The notes under the pieces: generated by a model
Seen by the model: the letters and a program-made list of their open reading frames with translations, nothing else
The model's database searches: none
Told to the model about the DNA's origin: nothing
Shown here: piece by piece, positions 7,895 to 16,977 of the stretch
Layout: each line of letters starts with the position of its first letter
How positions within the stretch are numbered: the first letter of the stretch is position 1
NCBI GenBank assembly: GCA_963660485.1
Contig: CAVKYH010000001.1
Span: forward strand, 1-64,000
DNA: 64,000 nt
Direction of reading: 5' to 3'
Source: UBA6398 sp963660485
Lineage (GTDB): Bacteria > Bacteroidota > Bacteroidia > Bacteroidales > Bacteroidaceae
Made by a program: the position numbers and the translations under genes

Positions 7895-9352
7895 CTACAT
7901 TATAAAGAAATCATCAACTACGTAAAGTTCTTTTTTTGCACGGGTCATAGCCGTGTATATCCATTGGTAAACGTAAGGCTTTTCGCCTAAAGCAAAATTA
8001 CGGGGAATATCAAGGAAAATATTGTTCCATTCTCCACCTTGAACTTTGTGGCAAGTGATAGAATAGCCATAAACCGCACGCAGGGCATTTAGATAAGGGT
8101 CTTTCATCATCTGACGATTAAAATCAGAATTAGTATTATTGGTTTTCTTAATACCCAAATCTTTCATGCGGTAATAAAAATCAATGAACAAATTCCTCTG
8201 TTGCGATTGTGATATGTTAGTTTCATTGGCGTATAATATGTTCGCAATAAGTTTTTGAGAGAATTTCTTTTGACTTGTCATGCTTTTTATACTTACATCA
8301 ACAAAAGTAAGTCCTGCTACGATTTCTTGATTTCCAATTCCTTCTACCATCACAATGTCGCCGTTCATAAGTCCTGAAATATAATTGTTCTGTGTAATGA
8401 GTAAAAGGTCGCCTGCTTGAAGTGTGGTAGAGTTTATTCCTAAAGCAGGTCGAATGAATTGCGTTACAATATTACTTTGACGGTTAGAGTTGCATATCAT
8501 TGTAGCATCGTTGAAACCGTTTTTCTTTACAATTTCAACATATCTGCTCACCAATTCGGCTTGGCTATTTAGAATGTGTATGTTTCTGCACCCCTTAAAT
8601 GGGAATTTTGCCCATTTCCAAGGTTGAGGATTGTTGTAAAGTTTTCGCATTTTGTGTGCAGCAAACACAATGTCATTACCATTTTCTTGTCTTTTTATGT
8701 CGGTAAGAGAAACTTCTATTGTGGTGTATCCATATTCTTCTTTTAGATAATCAGCCGAGAGTGCGGGGGAAAAATCTTGTCCAACTGGTGGTAGCTGGCA
8801 AGGGTCGCCTATAAAAATAAATTTGCCTTTACTGTTGTGCTTAAATAAATCGTTTAGTAAACGACCGCTGCCGAAAGTCGCCTGTTGTGAATTACGATCT
8901 TTTTTGTCTGAAATCATCGAAGCTTCGTCAATGATATAAAAAACTTCTTTGTCTTCCGTATCTTTTACAAGCGAAAAGTCAAGCAGTAGTGGTTTCTGTG
9001 AGTTGTTTTTATTTTCTTTTTGTTCTTCGGCAACTTTTTTAATGTCTTGATTGAAATCACTATAAACATAGATACACCCGTGGACGGTTTCGGTTTGTAT
9101 ATTAGTGGTATCTCTTAGAATTTTTGCAGCACGACCTGTAGAGGCGAGCAATTTGTATATGTGATTGTGGCTTTTCAGAAACTCTACCATTTCTTTTACA
9201 GTCGTGGTTTTTCCTGTTCCTGCGTAGCCTTTCAAAATAAAGCATTTACAATCATTATTATTGACAAATTCAACGAATCTTGCCAATGCTCTTTTTTGAT
9301 CACTCGAAAGTTCAAAAGATTGTGTAGTATTCTTAATCTGCTGTAGTTCCAT
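7895..9352 (-). CDS. superfamily 1 (RecD/Dda-like) DNA helicase in the cas operon
   Basis: A 485-residue SF1B-type helicase. Visible motifs are Walker A GYAGTGKTTT (about 42-51), Walker B FYIIDEASMIS, motif III GDPCQLPPVG, and the C-terminal VYGYSITCHKVQGGEWNNIF. It resembles the compact AAA_30/UvrD_C_2 helicases (RecD2, Dda). ATG at 9352 (MELQQI) is preferred over 9385; it overlaps the preceding gene by 20 bp. Its place directly before cas1 and the Prim-Pol suggests DNA unwinding or end processing during spacer acquisition. The motifs show a helicase; the CRISPR role is inference. It is not a standard cas gene. Confidence 0.88.
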   Translation of the reverse strand: MELQQIKNTTQSFELSSDQKRALARFVEFVNNNDCKCFILKGYAGTGKTTTVKEMVEFLKSHNHIYKLLASTGRAAKILRDTTNIQTETVHGCIYVYSDFNQDIKKVAEEQKENKNNSQKPLLLDFSLVKDTEDKEVFYIIDEASMISDKKDRNSQQATFGSGRLLNDLFKHNSKGKFIFIGDPCQLPPVGQDFSPALSADYLKEEYGYTTIEVSLTDIKRQENGNDIVFAAHKMRKLYNNPQPWKWAKFPFKGCRNIHILNSQAELVSRYVEIVKKNGFNDATMICNSNRQSNIVTQFIRPALGINSTTLQAGDLLLITQNNYISGLMNGDIVMVEGIGNQEIVAGLTFVDVSIKSMTSQKKFSQKLIANILYANETNISQSQQRNLFIDFYYRMKDLGIKKTNNTNSDFNRQMMKDPYLNALRAVYGYSITCHKVQGGEWNNIFLDIPRNFALGEKPYVYQWIYTAMTRAKKELYVVDDFFIM

Positions 9353-11012
9353 AATTTCTGAATTTTTTGAATATGAATTCCACATAGCGTTTACCGTTAC
9401 CCTCGTCTTTTACTAAGCGGTAAGAAGTGGAACAGACGCAACGAATGCCAACTTCTTTTAAACGGGTTATTATGGCAAATGTAAACGACATTTCTCCCAT
9501 TACGTGTACAGTAACGTTTTTTCCTTGTCCAATTTCAAAGATTTTGTTGGTATACTCGTCTACAAGTTTTTCGATGTCTTCATCGTTGCTCATAGGATCG
9601 ATTTGTGGGAATGGTAAGTCCACGCATTCTCCGTAATTTTTTGCCGCTTCTAATTGTTCTTCCGACCATTGTGAGTAAGGGTGGTTGGATAAGTTTATGA
9701 AGATGGATTCTTTTTTCGGATTACATGGCGATTTCTCTTCTTTGCTACACAAAAAAGAAAGAGAACCAATTGCTTTTTCTACTTTATCTTGCAATGTCCT
9801 ACTGTTGAAAAATCCTTTCCGTATACCGGCATGATTGAAATCGTTTCTCGTGTTAGCAATTTCCGAATAAGCATTAGCAACCTTGTTAACTTTAAAATTC
9901 TGACATTCCGGAAAAAGTTTCTCAAGTTGTTCTTGTGAAAGGTTGTTTTTCTCTCTGTTTTGCTGTAGAATTGTTGAGATTTTTTCTCGTATATCTTTGT
10001 CTTCAAAATTCTTTTTTATTTTCGAACAAATAGAAGAAAGAACCCATTCTCTTAACAAAGTTGTTGCAGATTGATATTTCCCATAAGATACGCAAAGTTT
10101 GGCTGAATAATACATGTTATCAATGCTTTGGGCTTTGAAATTAGAAACATTATTGGCGAATTTATCGAAAAAGGGTGAGAATGGTCTTAGGTAATTTGGG
10201 GCTATGGCTTTTGTATATTCCTTAATACGTTGAGCTGCTTCGCCTTTGATTATATCCAAACCTCTGCAAAAAGAGATTTCGTTGGAGAATTTTTCAAGCG
10301 CATTGAAAAGAAATTGAAGGTCTTTTGCAGTTTCGTCTTTTCCTTTTTTTTCTTTTAAAATTAGTTTTATAGTCTTCTCTTTGCCAATATCATTTAATCC
10401 TTTTACATCTCCGTATTGCATGTAATCTGCAGCGGCGTTTGTCCATTCTTGTAGTTTTACAAGTGTGGTAAGATCCATAAGAGGGGCAATGCCTTGTTGA
10501 TTTCGCGACTCATAGTTTCCGTAACTTACGAGTTTTACCTTAATGTGCTTCAGAAATTTTGCGTAGTTCATAAGAACGAGTACAAACATAGGGAGGTATC
10601 TGAAACTATGGGTTATATCGAAATAAAGTTCATCGCCTTCTTGCAATAAATCATAGATTTTACTGAAATTATCCCACAAATCTTCTTCGGTATTGCCGTC
10701 TTTTATGTCAACTTTTTGAGCTTTTATACCGGCATTGTCCAGTTCTTCTTCGAGACCGGTATAAGAATCTTCTACATCTTTAAAGTTCTTCCGTTTGCCT
10801 GATGCAGATGTGTTCCAATTTAAATCTTTTGCTTTGTCTGTGAGCAAAAAGTATATAGCATCGTTGTCTGTCCAATTTTCGCTGTCGAACAACATTTCGA
10901 GTGTAGCTTGTTGGATAAATCTTGTTTCTTTTGAGATGAAATCTCCGATTTGGTATTTACATTTTCCGTAAAAGCCTGTGCCGAGTACCGACATAAATAC
11001 TTTTCTTGCCAT
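9333..11012 (-). CDS. Csx1-like CARF-HEPN ribonuclease (TIGR02221/TM1812 type) with an extra C-terminal domain
   Basis: A 559-residue protein. The N-terminal CARF domain (about 1-190) starts with a Rossmann strand (KVFMSVLGTG) and carries DITHSFR at 132-138, the signature of the TM1812/TIGR02221 group. A long helical region holds the HEPN catalytic motif R-x4-H at R389-H394 (RNDFNH). From about residue 436 a new domain begins (IFINLSNHPYSQWSEEQ...GECVDLPFPQ...VHVMGEMSF). It resembles, from memory, small stand-alone CRISPR accessory proteins. Such CARF-HEPN proteins are RNases switched on by cyclic oligoadenylate. The extra domain could be a ring-nuclease-like off-switch, but that is a guess. 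Confidence 0.85.
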   Translation of the reverse strand: MARKVFMSVLGTGFYGKCKYQIGDFISKETRFIQQATLEMLFDSENWTDNDAIYFLLTDKAKDLNWNTSASGKRKNFKDVEDSYTGLEEELDNAGIKAQKVDIKDGNTEEDLWDNFSKIYDLLQEGDELYFDITHSFRYLPMFVLVLMNYAKFLKHIKVKLVSYGNYESRNQQGIAPLMDLTTLVKLQEWTNAAADYMQYGDVKGLNDIGKEKTIKLILKEKKGKDETAKDLQFLFNALEKFSNEISFCRGLDIIKGEAAQRIKEYTKAIAPNYLRPFSPFFDKFANNVSNFKAQSIDNMYYSAKLCVSYGKYQSATTLLREWVLSSICSKIKKNFEDKDIREKISTILQQNREKNNLSQEQLEKLFPECQNFKVNKVANAYSEIANTRNDFNHAGIRKGFFNSRTLQDKVEKAIGSLSFLCSKEEKSPCNPKKESIFINLSNHPYSQWSEEQLEAAKNYGECVDLPFPQIDPMSNDEDIEKLVDEYTNKIFEIGQGKNVTVHVMGEMSFTFAIITRLKEVGIRCVCSTSYRLVKDEGNGKRYVEFIFKKFRNYGTTAD

Positions 11013-11018
11013 TGTGGT

Positions 11019-12104
11019 TTACGCTTTTAATGATATAATAATGCTGTCGAGTTGAGATGCAAAATCCTTGAAATCATGATTTGGTTTAATTATTTTGATG
11101 TTCTCTTCTTTTGCTTTTTCCTGCAAGTCTTGACGATTATTATTGTAGAATGAAACTATTACTCCTTTTGATTTGTAACTGCCATAGGTTTTGCAGATAC
11201 TAGCGAGTTTGTAAATGTTGTTTTGATCGAAATCTCCCGATTTACATTCAATAAAGAGCAATGTATTTCCCATGTTTACGAGTATGTCTATCTCGTTTTT
11301 GCTACGTTCGCTACTTTTTGAAGAGGCCAATGTGAACTCTACGTTTGTCCATACGTCATATTTTCCATCAGCCCATTTGTTTACGGCGTCGGCTACAAGG
11401 GTTTCCCACCAACGTCCTTTGAAAAGCATTGAAAAAGAGTCGGGATAGTCGGAATGGAATACGATGCCATTGTTGTATTCTATGTCAATGCTTTTATTGT
11501 TTCGTGTATACCGTAGATTTTTCTCTTCGTAAGGGTTGGGCAATTGTGTAAAATTATCATAGTATGCTTTCAAAGGTTTGTAAGCATTCTGACAATTTGT
11601 GATGAAATCTCTTATCTTTTCTGCGCATTGGGTTTTGAAAGAGTTTGGCTTGTATGGCGTGGCTTCTTTCAAGTTTTGTCCTTGCAAAGCGAAGATTGTC
11701 TCGATGTCTATGTGGCATTCTAAAGGTGTTTCCTCGAATGTCATCATGTTTATACAGGCTTTCGAATCTGTGTAAACCACTTTTGCTTTGTATTTCGCTG
11801 CACAAATAAAAGCAGAAATTGCCATTGGTTTTGTGCCGCCCGTAATGTTGTATACGTACTCGTCTTCGGGTTTGCCTTTGGCGTGGATTTTTTCGCATGT
11901 ATCTTTACAACTTCTGTCGTATGGTTTTGTCGAAGTTTCGTAGCAGGTTATGCCTTCTTTCTTAAACACCCTTTTCAGCCTTTCTCGAAATGCTATTGTT
12001 TCTTTGGTGCTTATCAAGTAGACAATGTCGGGTTTATATGTTTTTACTGTGTAGTAAACCGGCAGAACTTCCTTACTTACGAGGGCTATATGTATTTTGC
12101 TCAT
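11019..12104 (-). CDS. Card1/Can2-like CARF nuclease (DUF1887)
   Basis: A 361-residue protein. The CARF domain (about 1-150) includes the ligand-loop motif NITGGTKPM at 87-95. The C-terminal PD-(D/E)xK nuclease domain (about 220-361) has E234 (WWETL), D273 (EIDIL) and the E-x-K of FIECK at 286-288. This architecture is that of Card1/Can2, which is activated by cyclic tetra-adenylate and nicks DNA and cuts RNA. It lies between cas6 (22 bp) and the Csx1-like gene (6 bp). Its activity depends on Cas10 signalling, so the frameshift in cas10 bears directly on it. Confidence 0.9.
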   Translation of the reverse strand: MSKIHIALVSKEVLPVYYTVKTYKPDIVYLISTKETIAFRERLKRVFKKEGITCYETSTKPYDRSCKDTCEKIHAKGKPEDEYVYNITGGTKPMAISAFICAAKYKAKVVYTDSKACINMMTFEETPLECHIDIETIFALQGQNLKEATPYKPNSFKTQCAEKIRDFITNCQNAYKPLKAYYDNFTQLPNPYEEKNLRYTRNNKSIDIEYNNGIVFHSDYPDSFSMLFKGRWWETLVADAVNKWADGKYDVWTNVEFTLASSKSSERSKNEIDILVNMGNTLLFIECKSGDFDQNNIYKLASICKTYGSYKSKGVIVSFYNNNRQDLQEKAKEENIKIIKPNHDFKDFASQLDSIIISLKA

Positions 12105-12126
12105 GTTGTTGATTATTGGGGTGGTT

Positions 12127-12801
12127 TTATTGTCGGTTTACGACTGTGCCATAACCGAAACTAACTTTACCTCCCAGACCTATGTAATCGGGGAGACTTA
12201 CGTTTGTTTTTGCAATGACATCGAAACCGAGCATGTTTATGTTTTTGAATTTGTAGTGGTGTGGGGCGGAGATTTCTTGTAGCTTGACGTAGATTTCTTT
12301 TTCGAAATGCACGTTTATGCCTTTGGCTAACGACAAGATGTTTCCTGTCAGACATTTTTCAATCATGGCGTATTTTCCTACAATACTGTCGGTGTTTTCA
12401 AAACGTGCGTGGTTTTCTTGATTGAAAGGCAGATATTTTCTTATGCTGATAATATTGTCTTCTTCTGTAATGCCAAAGAAAAATGCATCTCGGTCAATGC
12501 TTTCCACTTCGAGGTTTACATTTTCCCGGCGTCCGATGTTTACAATCTTATTGTTGTGCTCGAGAAATTTGTCAATCGCTTTTACTTCGTTGGTTATGCA
12601 CATAATGGCAGCGCAACCTCCTATTCGCTTGTATTGAATCAAGGGGTAGCTGTATCTTAGTCCGTTTTCAATGTGGTTGTGCAGCAAAATGTTTTCGCGT
12701 CCAATGGCATTGATTATTGCGCCACGAAGAAAGGGTAACTCTCTATGGCTGATAGTATTTTTAAATCTCACCAACAAGGTTTCAATGTATCTGTCTGTCA
12801 T
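12127..12801 (-). CDS. cas6: Cas6-like CRISPR RNA endonuclease
   Basis: A 224-residue protein with a RAMP-type C-terminus: the glycine-rich stretch DYIGLGGKVSFGYGTVV is the Cas6 signature that contacts the repeat. Near the N-terminus H19 (TISHREL) is a candidate catalytic His, and FLRGAI and YPLIQYKRIGG resemble compact Bacteroidota Cas6 proteins. Cas6 cuts the precursor transcript within each repeat. It is the only candidate processing enzyme in the locus. The assignment rests on the C-terminal motif and context, not on an alignment. Confidence 0.8.
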   Translation of the reverse strand: MTDRYIETLLVRFKNTISHRELPFLRGAIINAIGRENILLHNHIENGLRYSYPLIQYKRIGGCAAIMCITNEVKAIDKFLEHNNKIVNIGRRENVNLEVESIDRDAFFFGITEEDNIISIRKYLPFNQENHARFENTDSIVGKYAMIEKCLTGNILSLAKGINVHFEKEIYVKLQEISAPHHYKFKNINMLGFDVIAKTNVSLPDYIGLGGKVSFGYGTVVNRQ

Positions 12802-12819
12802 TCCAGAATAGTGTTTGAA

Positions 12820-15183
12820 TTACCGATTGTGAAATATTTTCTCGGCTTCTTGCGTGGAAATATATTGACAGATACTTTTCCAAATATTACTATTGAAGTC
12901 AGCCCATTCTTTCTTTTCCTTTTTATGTGGATTAAGGTAAAGTCTGGTTACGGCATTTTTTACAGCATCGATTTCTTCAGTAGTCAATTCGTTAGAATCT
13001 TTGCCAAGTCCTTTGTCTCTTTGCCATTTTTCGATTCTTTGCTTACAAACTTTCCATTCGTTTATTTTGTATTCATCTTTGTTGGGGTATTTCTCGTTAA
13101 GAATGGCATCAAGTCCTTTTTGTAGTTTTTGTATTTGAATGAGTTTGGCTCTCATGTCGGTCAAATCCTTTTTATCGTCATTGAGGGTCTGTATTGTTTC
13201 CTCGAATTTCCTTAACCATTCTGTTTCTTCCGCATTGTCGATATTTTGGCTTTTCATTTCATCAATCATGCATACGAGAATCTTTTTGGAACGATCGATT
13301 TCGCGCACAATATTCTCGATTTCTGCGAAGCCATTGTCTATATCTACAAGTAGTTTTTTGATGCTTTCTTCACATGCTGCTTTGTCGTCAAAACAATGTC
13401 TGATATCGTCAAAACAAGGTCTGACATCGTTTAAATAATGTCTGACATAGTTTAGGCGGTCTTTAAATGCTGGATTTTCAAGTATTTTTAGAACCTCTTC
13501 GTAGTCTTTCTTATGCTTGGCTTTAAACTCTTCTTTACGACTAACGTAGTTGTTCATTCTGCGTCCTTGTTCTTTGAGTTTTTCAAAAGATTTCTTGCAG
13601 TTTTCGAACTCGTTGCCCTTTTGGACATATTCCATTTCCATTTGTCGTACGTCTTGGTTAGGATGTTCTGAAGCAATGCCAATCAAAGTTTGTATAGGAT
13701 TAGAAGAAGTATACGACTCTTTGAACTTTTCGTTAGCAAAAACACTCATTTCCTTTTCGAATGCCTTGAGATATTCTTCTTCATTGAACTTTAGTCCATT
13801 CAATTTTATATCCTCGCATCTTATTTTCCCGTATCCGAATCCTTTTGCCGCACCAATATTGTGGAATGTACCTTCGGTATGATTGAATGTGATGGCTGCA
13901 AGTAATGCCCCGATTTCCACTTTGCGCAGATTGTGAATGTTGATACGCATTAAAAATCGGTTGTTCTCAGGGATAGGTATAAAACTTGTTTCTACATTAT
14001 TGTCTTCCTTGTTTCCCTTTGGCGGCGGCATTGTGGAACTTCCTTGATGAATCCGATAAAACTTGCGCCCGCTTATTTGAGCATTGTCATTGTCATAGTT
14101 ATTGTAAGAAGTACCATCTTGCTTTATATAAAAAGGATAGAAAGAAGGTTTGGGCTCACCAAACACACCTTTTACTTCCGGCATTTCGCATTTGCATTCT
14201 TCCGCCATGAAAGCGTTGCTAATCTGCACCCTTCCTTTCATGCTGTCTTGTTTTTCCGCCCAACCGAATATGGTTTCACACAAGTCGCGCTTGCCCTTGT
14301 AGAATATAGGGTCTTGGGAGTTTTTTACCAGAGTTTCGATATCGTTTTTATAAGGATAGCGAAACATTTTGCCCATGCCAATAGCCGAGATCTCTTCTTG
14401 GTGGTTTGTTGTGAAACTAACAGGAATTTCTTCGCCGGCTTCAAGTTTTTTGCGATAGTATTCGAAGTATGGCGTTACTTCATAGATTGTGAAAAACGAA
14501 TCTTTTACGGATTTAGGAACTATCTTTTTGTCCTCTATGTTGCAAGGAATGAGAAGTTCGTGTTCTTTTTTGTCCATTTTCCCGGTAGCGAAAATGCGGT
14601 ATTTTATTCCGTTTTTTTCGTAATAGGGAAATGTATTTTGGCTTATCTTTTCGTTACGCTCCCACGCACTCTTTTCTTCGTTGTATCCCGGGTAGAGTTT
14701 TTCTAATTCCTCGATAGTTATCTTTTCCACACTATCGCTACACGGATACAAAACATATTTATCGTCATCTTCCTTTTTTAGCCAACCAAATTTCGCGTTG
14801 GACATCTTTGTACGATATTCTTTATGTGGAATTTCTCTATGCCCGAACGATTTGTTGTCGTATTGTTCCATTTTTCCGTAGCTCATCACGCTCATTATGC
14901 TTCGTAGCATTCCTTTTATACTTGACCCCGGAATGAAATAACGCCAAGAACCATTGCCGTCTTTTATCCGCATGGAATGTAGTGGCGATTTGTCGTTTTT
15001 GTTTTCTTTTCCTTTTTCAGAGGCGTCGCGAATACAAAGCGGAGAGTAGTTTTTCCAAACAATTTCGATCCAACCGTCTTCGCCGTCTTCGAAAGGAATG
15101 TCCTGCGAAACTAAATAAGCCCAATCGGGAGTATAAACATACTTGTTGAGCGGCACAAAGTTATATGGTGATGATATACTCAT
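12820..15183 (-). CDS. large RAMP (Cas7-like) protein, TIGR03986 type, with a long helical C-terminus
   Basis: A 787-residue protein starting MSISSPYNFVPLNKYVYTPDW, the opening typical of TIGR03986 CRISPR RAMP proteins. RAMP motifs include RYFIPGSSIKGMLRSIMS (about 77-94) and the glycine-rich IGAAKGFGYGKIRC near 455. From about 500 onward the chain is almost entirely Lys/Glu-rich helix with likely coiled coil, up to IFHNR. Within that region three tandem 7-residue repeats (VRHYLND, VRPCFDD, IRHCFDD) are encoded by three 21-bp DNA units like the intergenic arrays. It is probably a backbone subunit of the complex, comparable to large Cas7 variants of type III-D systems. The role of the helical tail is unknown. 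Confidence 0.85.
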   Translation of the reverse strand: MSISSPYNFVPLNKYVYTPDWAYLVSQDIPFEDGEDGWIEIVWKNYSPLCIRDASEKGKENKNDKSPLHSMRIKDGNGSWRYFIPGSSIKGMLRSIMSVMSYGKMEQYDNKSFGHREIPHKEYRTKMSNAKFGWLKKEDDDKYVLYPCSDSVEKITIEELEKLYPGYNEEKSAWERNEKISQNTFPYYEKNGIKYRIFATGKMDKKEHELLIPCNIEDKKIVPKSVKDSFFTIYEVTPYFEYYRKKLEAGEEIPVSFTTNHQEEISAIGMGKMFRYPYKNDIETLVKNSQDPIFYKGKRDLCETIFGWAEKQDSMKGRVQISNAFMAEECKCEMPEVKGVFGEPKPSFYPFYIKQDGTSYNNYDNDNAQISGRKFYRIHQGSSTMPPPKGNKEDNNVETSFIPIPENNRFLMRINIHNLRKVEIGALLAAITFNHTEGTFHNIGAAKGFGYGKIRCEDIKLNGLKFNEEEYLKAFEKEMSVFANEKFKESYTSSNPIQTLIGIASEHPNQDVRQMEMEYVQKGNEFENCKKSFEKLKEQGRRMNNYVSRKEEFKAKHKKDYEEVLKILENPAFKDRLNYVRHYLNDVRPCFDDIRHCFDDKAACEESIKKLLVDIDNGFAEIENIVREIDRSKKILVCMIDEMKSQNIDNAEETEWLRKFEETIQTLNDDKKDLTDMRAKLIQIQKLQKGLDAILNEKYPNKDEYKINEWKVCKQRIEKWQRDKGLGKDSNELTTEEIDAVKNAVTRLYLNPHKKEKKEWADFNSNIWKSICQYISTQEAEKIFHNR
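13387..13449. repeat. three in-frame 21-bp units inside the TIGR03986-like gene
   Basis: Units at 13387-13407, 13408-13428 and 13429-13449. They start GTCAAAAC, GTCAAAAC and GTTTAAAT, and contain TGTCTGATAT, GGTCTGACAT and TGTCTGACAT. The same word and linkers occur in the intergenic array at 33530-33613. Because 21 bp is seven codons, the frame is kept. Confidence 0.85.
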
Positions 15184-15194
15184 ATCCTTTCCTC

Positions 15195-15629
15195 CTATTT
15201 TTTGTTGAAACCAATAAAAACCAATTCTGCAGGCTGCAATACATTCATGCCTTCACAAAATTCGTCTATTTCGGCACGCCAATATTGCAAGAAATTTAAT
15301 CCGTTTATCCCTTCAATTCTATGGGCAATGAATGTTTTGCGAGAAGTAGTAATAGCCTTCTCATCAAAGTAATCTAAATTAGAATCGTTTATGCCATTAA
15401 ATTCTTGGGGAGAAACATTGGTGCTTCGTACAAAATATTTGCCGTCTACGTATTTTATCATAATCGACACACGCTTTTCTTCATTCCATAGGTTACCCTC
15501 AATAACAAATGGATTTTTTCTGTCGTCAAGTTCAAAACAGATTTCTTTGTCTCCACGAAAAACTTCCGGTGATTTTTTGTCGCTATACCAAAGATAGCCT
15601 TCGTATTTTGCCTTTTCTATTGTTTCCAT
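15195..15629 (-). CDS. TIGR04423-like type III CRISPR-associated protein
   Basis: A 144-residue protein with no enzyme motif that I recognise. The start EKAKYEGYLWYSDKKSPEVF and the pattern that follows resemble the TIGR04423 family, found next to type III genes in Bacteroidota. The sequence suggests mixed alpha/beta with a central FVIEGNLWNEEKRVSIMIKYVDGKYFVR strand pair. It lies between two RAMP genes with gaps of 3 and 11 bp, so it is probably a subunit or assembly factor of the complex, perhaps in the place taken by Csx19 in type III-D. The function is unknown and the family match is from memory. Confidence 0.7.
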   Translation of the reverse strand: METIEKAKYEGYLWYSDKKSPEVFRGDKEICFELDDRKNPFVIEGNLWNEEKRVSIMIKYVDGKYFVRSTNVSPQEFNGINDSNLDYFDEKAITTSRKTFIAHRIEGINGLNFLQYWRAEIDEFCEGMNVLQPAELVFIGFNKK

Positions 15630-15632
15630 GAT

Positions 15633-16973
15633 TTAGCGTTTTAAGATTTTCCCATTGAAAATTCCGTTTCCTCGGTTTACAAATCCACCAAGTGGCAAAA
15701 GACCATTACAGATATCGTTTAGACTTTGTTCAAAAGCCTTGAGTATATCATCGTCTTCAATCGCATTTTTCCTTACAAGAATATCAAGCTTGTAGACATC
15801 GTCTTTGCCGTAAATGCTTTTTTCTTGGAACAGTGCGCCGGGAATAGTACCTCCTGTGAAATGGTCGTTTTTTATGTGGAAAAAGGTTTTTTGTTTTTCT
15901 GTTGTCAAATCCTTTTCTATTATATCGCTTATTATGATATTACCGCGTTTGATTTGATTACTCAATTTCCCATTACCAGAAGCGCCGAAAATCGCAGCCA
16001 CAGCCTCGTTGTCATCGGCAGTCTTTGCATTCTCATTACCGGTGAAAAACTTTTTTAATCTGTTATAATGGTAAGCCGTACGGTGGGAGATTGCGCCTTT
16101 TACAGAAGATGCAGGAATGAGTACTTGTTTGTTTGAGAACCGTGGTTTTTTGTTTGACCAAAGTATAATGTTTTCTGTAACCGGAATATCGTCGGCATCT
16201 TTATCTCCTAGTCCCGAACCGAAAAAGAAGAAATCTTCGGGATTCAATGTCAAAGAATATTCTGTCCAATCCTTGTTTTGTGTCTCTTCAAACGAAATGA
16301 GATTGAAGCGATTCCAATCTTTAGAAAGATCTGATGATTTAGAAATGTAGCTTTGTAAGTCCTCCTTATTCCTCAAATCCAAGGTCGCAGTCAGACATTC
16401 TACGATTTTTATTTTGCCGTATCCTTTGCATGTACCACTGCCAATACGGAACGTGTTGGCATAAAGTTTTGTGATGAAATCGTTAAAAGGTTCTGTAGCA
16501 TTCTCATTTGCCACCATTTCCATTTCAAAGGAAAATCGAGTGCCTTTGTAAACAATTTCATTATCGAATTTACCTTTGTCGCAAGCCGTTCCTCTTTCAT
16601 TGATTTTTACATGTTGTCGGATAGGCAAATTCTTGAAATTATTATAGAAATTGTCATTCCAATTTATTTCTTGTATTCCATCGAGTGCTTTTCCGTCTAC
16701 ACCAATCATTACAGCATCGGTGAAAATGATTTTAGAACCTTCGCCGTTGTCTGCTTTTTGAAAACCAAAGAATTTATCTGTATTATCTCCAACGGCATGA
16801 CGCAAAACACCTGCAATAGAAGTGGCAGGAATAAAAGGAAGACTATTTATGTCTATTGCGACAGGCGCGTCAGTCTCAATAGATTTATTTCCTGTACCTA
16901 TGGCGATTGGACTTTCTGCCTCAAAAGTTATCCTTGCAATATGTCGATATGGATATAGCGCGTACTGTTTCAT
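15633..16973 (-). CDS. tandem double-RAMP (Cas7-Cas7 fusion) protein
   Basis: A 446-residue protein with two RAMP folds in one chain. The first has IARITFEAESPIAIGTG, LPFIPATSIAGVLRHAVG and the glycine-rich RIGSGTCKGYGKIKIV. The second has YSLTLNPEDFFFFGSGLGDKDADDIPV, QVLIPASSVKGAISHR and the final GLLPLGGFVNRGNGIFNGKI. Asp residues after each first strand (ETDAPVAID; DKDADDIPV) could be target-RNA cleavage residues, as in Csm3/Cmr4. ATG at 16973 lies 4 bp after the previous stop and is preferred over 17009. A two-Cas7 fusion recalls the Cas7-2x subunit of type III-D variants. Expected role: backbone of the crRNA complex. Confidence 0.85.
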   Translation of the reverse strand: MKQYALYPYRHIARITFEAESPIAIGTGNKSIETDAPVAIDINSLPFIPATSIAGVLRHAVGDNTDKFFGFQKADNGEGSKIIFTDAVMIGVDGKALDGIQEINWNDNFYNNFKNLPIRQHVKINERGTACDKGKFDNEIVYKGTRFSFEMEMVANENATEPFNDFITKLYANTFRIGSGTCKGYGKIKIVECLTATLDLRNKEDLQSYISKSSDLSKDWNRFNLISFEETQNKDWTEYSLTLNPEDFFFFGSGLGDKDADDIPVTENIILWSNKKPRFSNKQVLIPASSVKGAISHRTAYHYNRLKKFFTGNENAKTADDNEAVAAIFGASGNGKLSNQIKRGNIIISDIIEKDLTTEKQKTFFHIKNDHFTGGTIPGALFQEKSIYGKDDVYKLDILVRKNAIEDDDILKAFEQSLNDICNGLLPLGGFVNRGNGIFNGKILKR

Positions 16974-16977
16974 ATAT

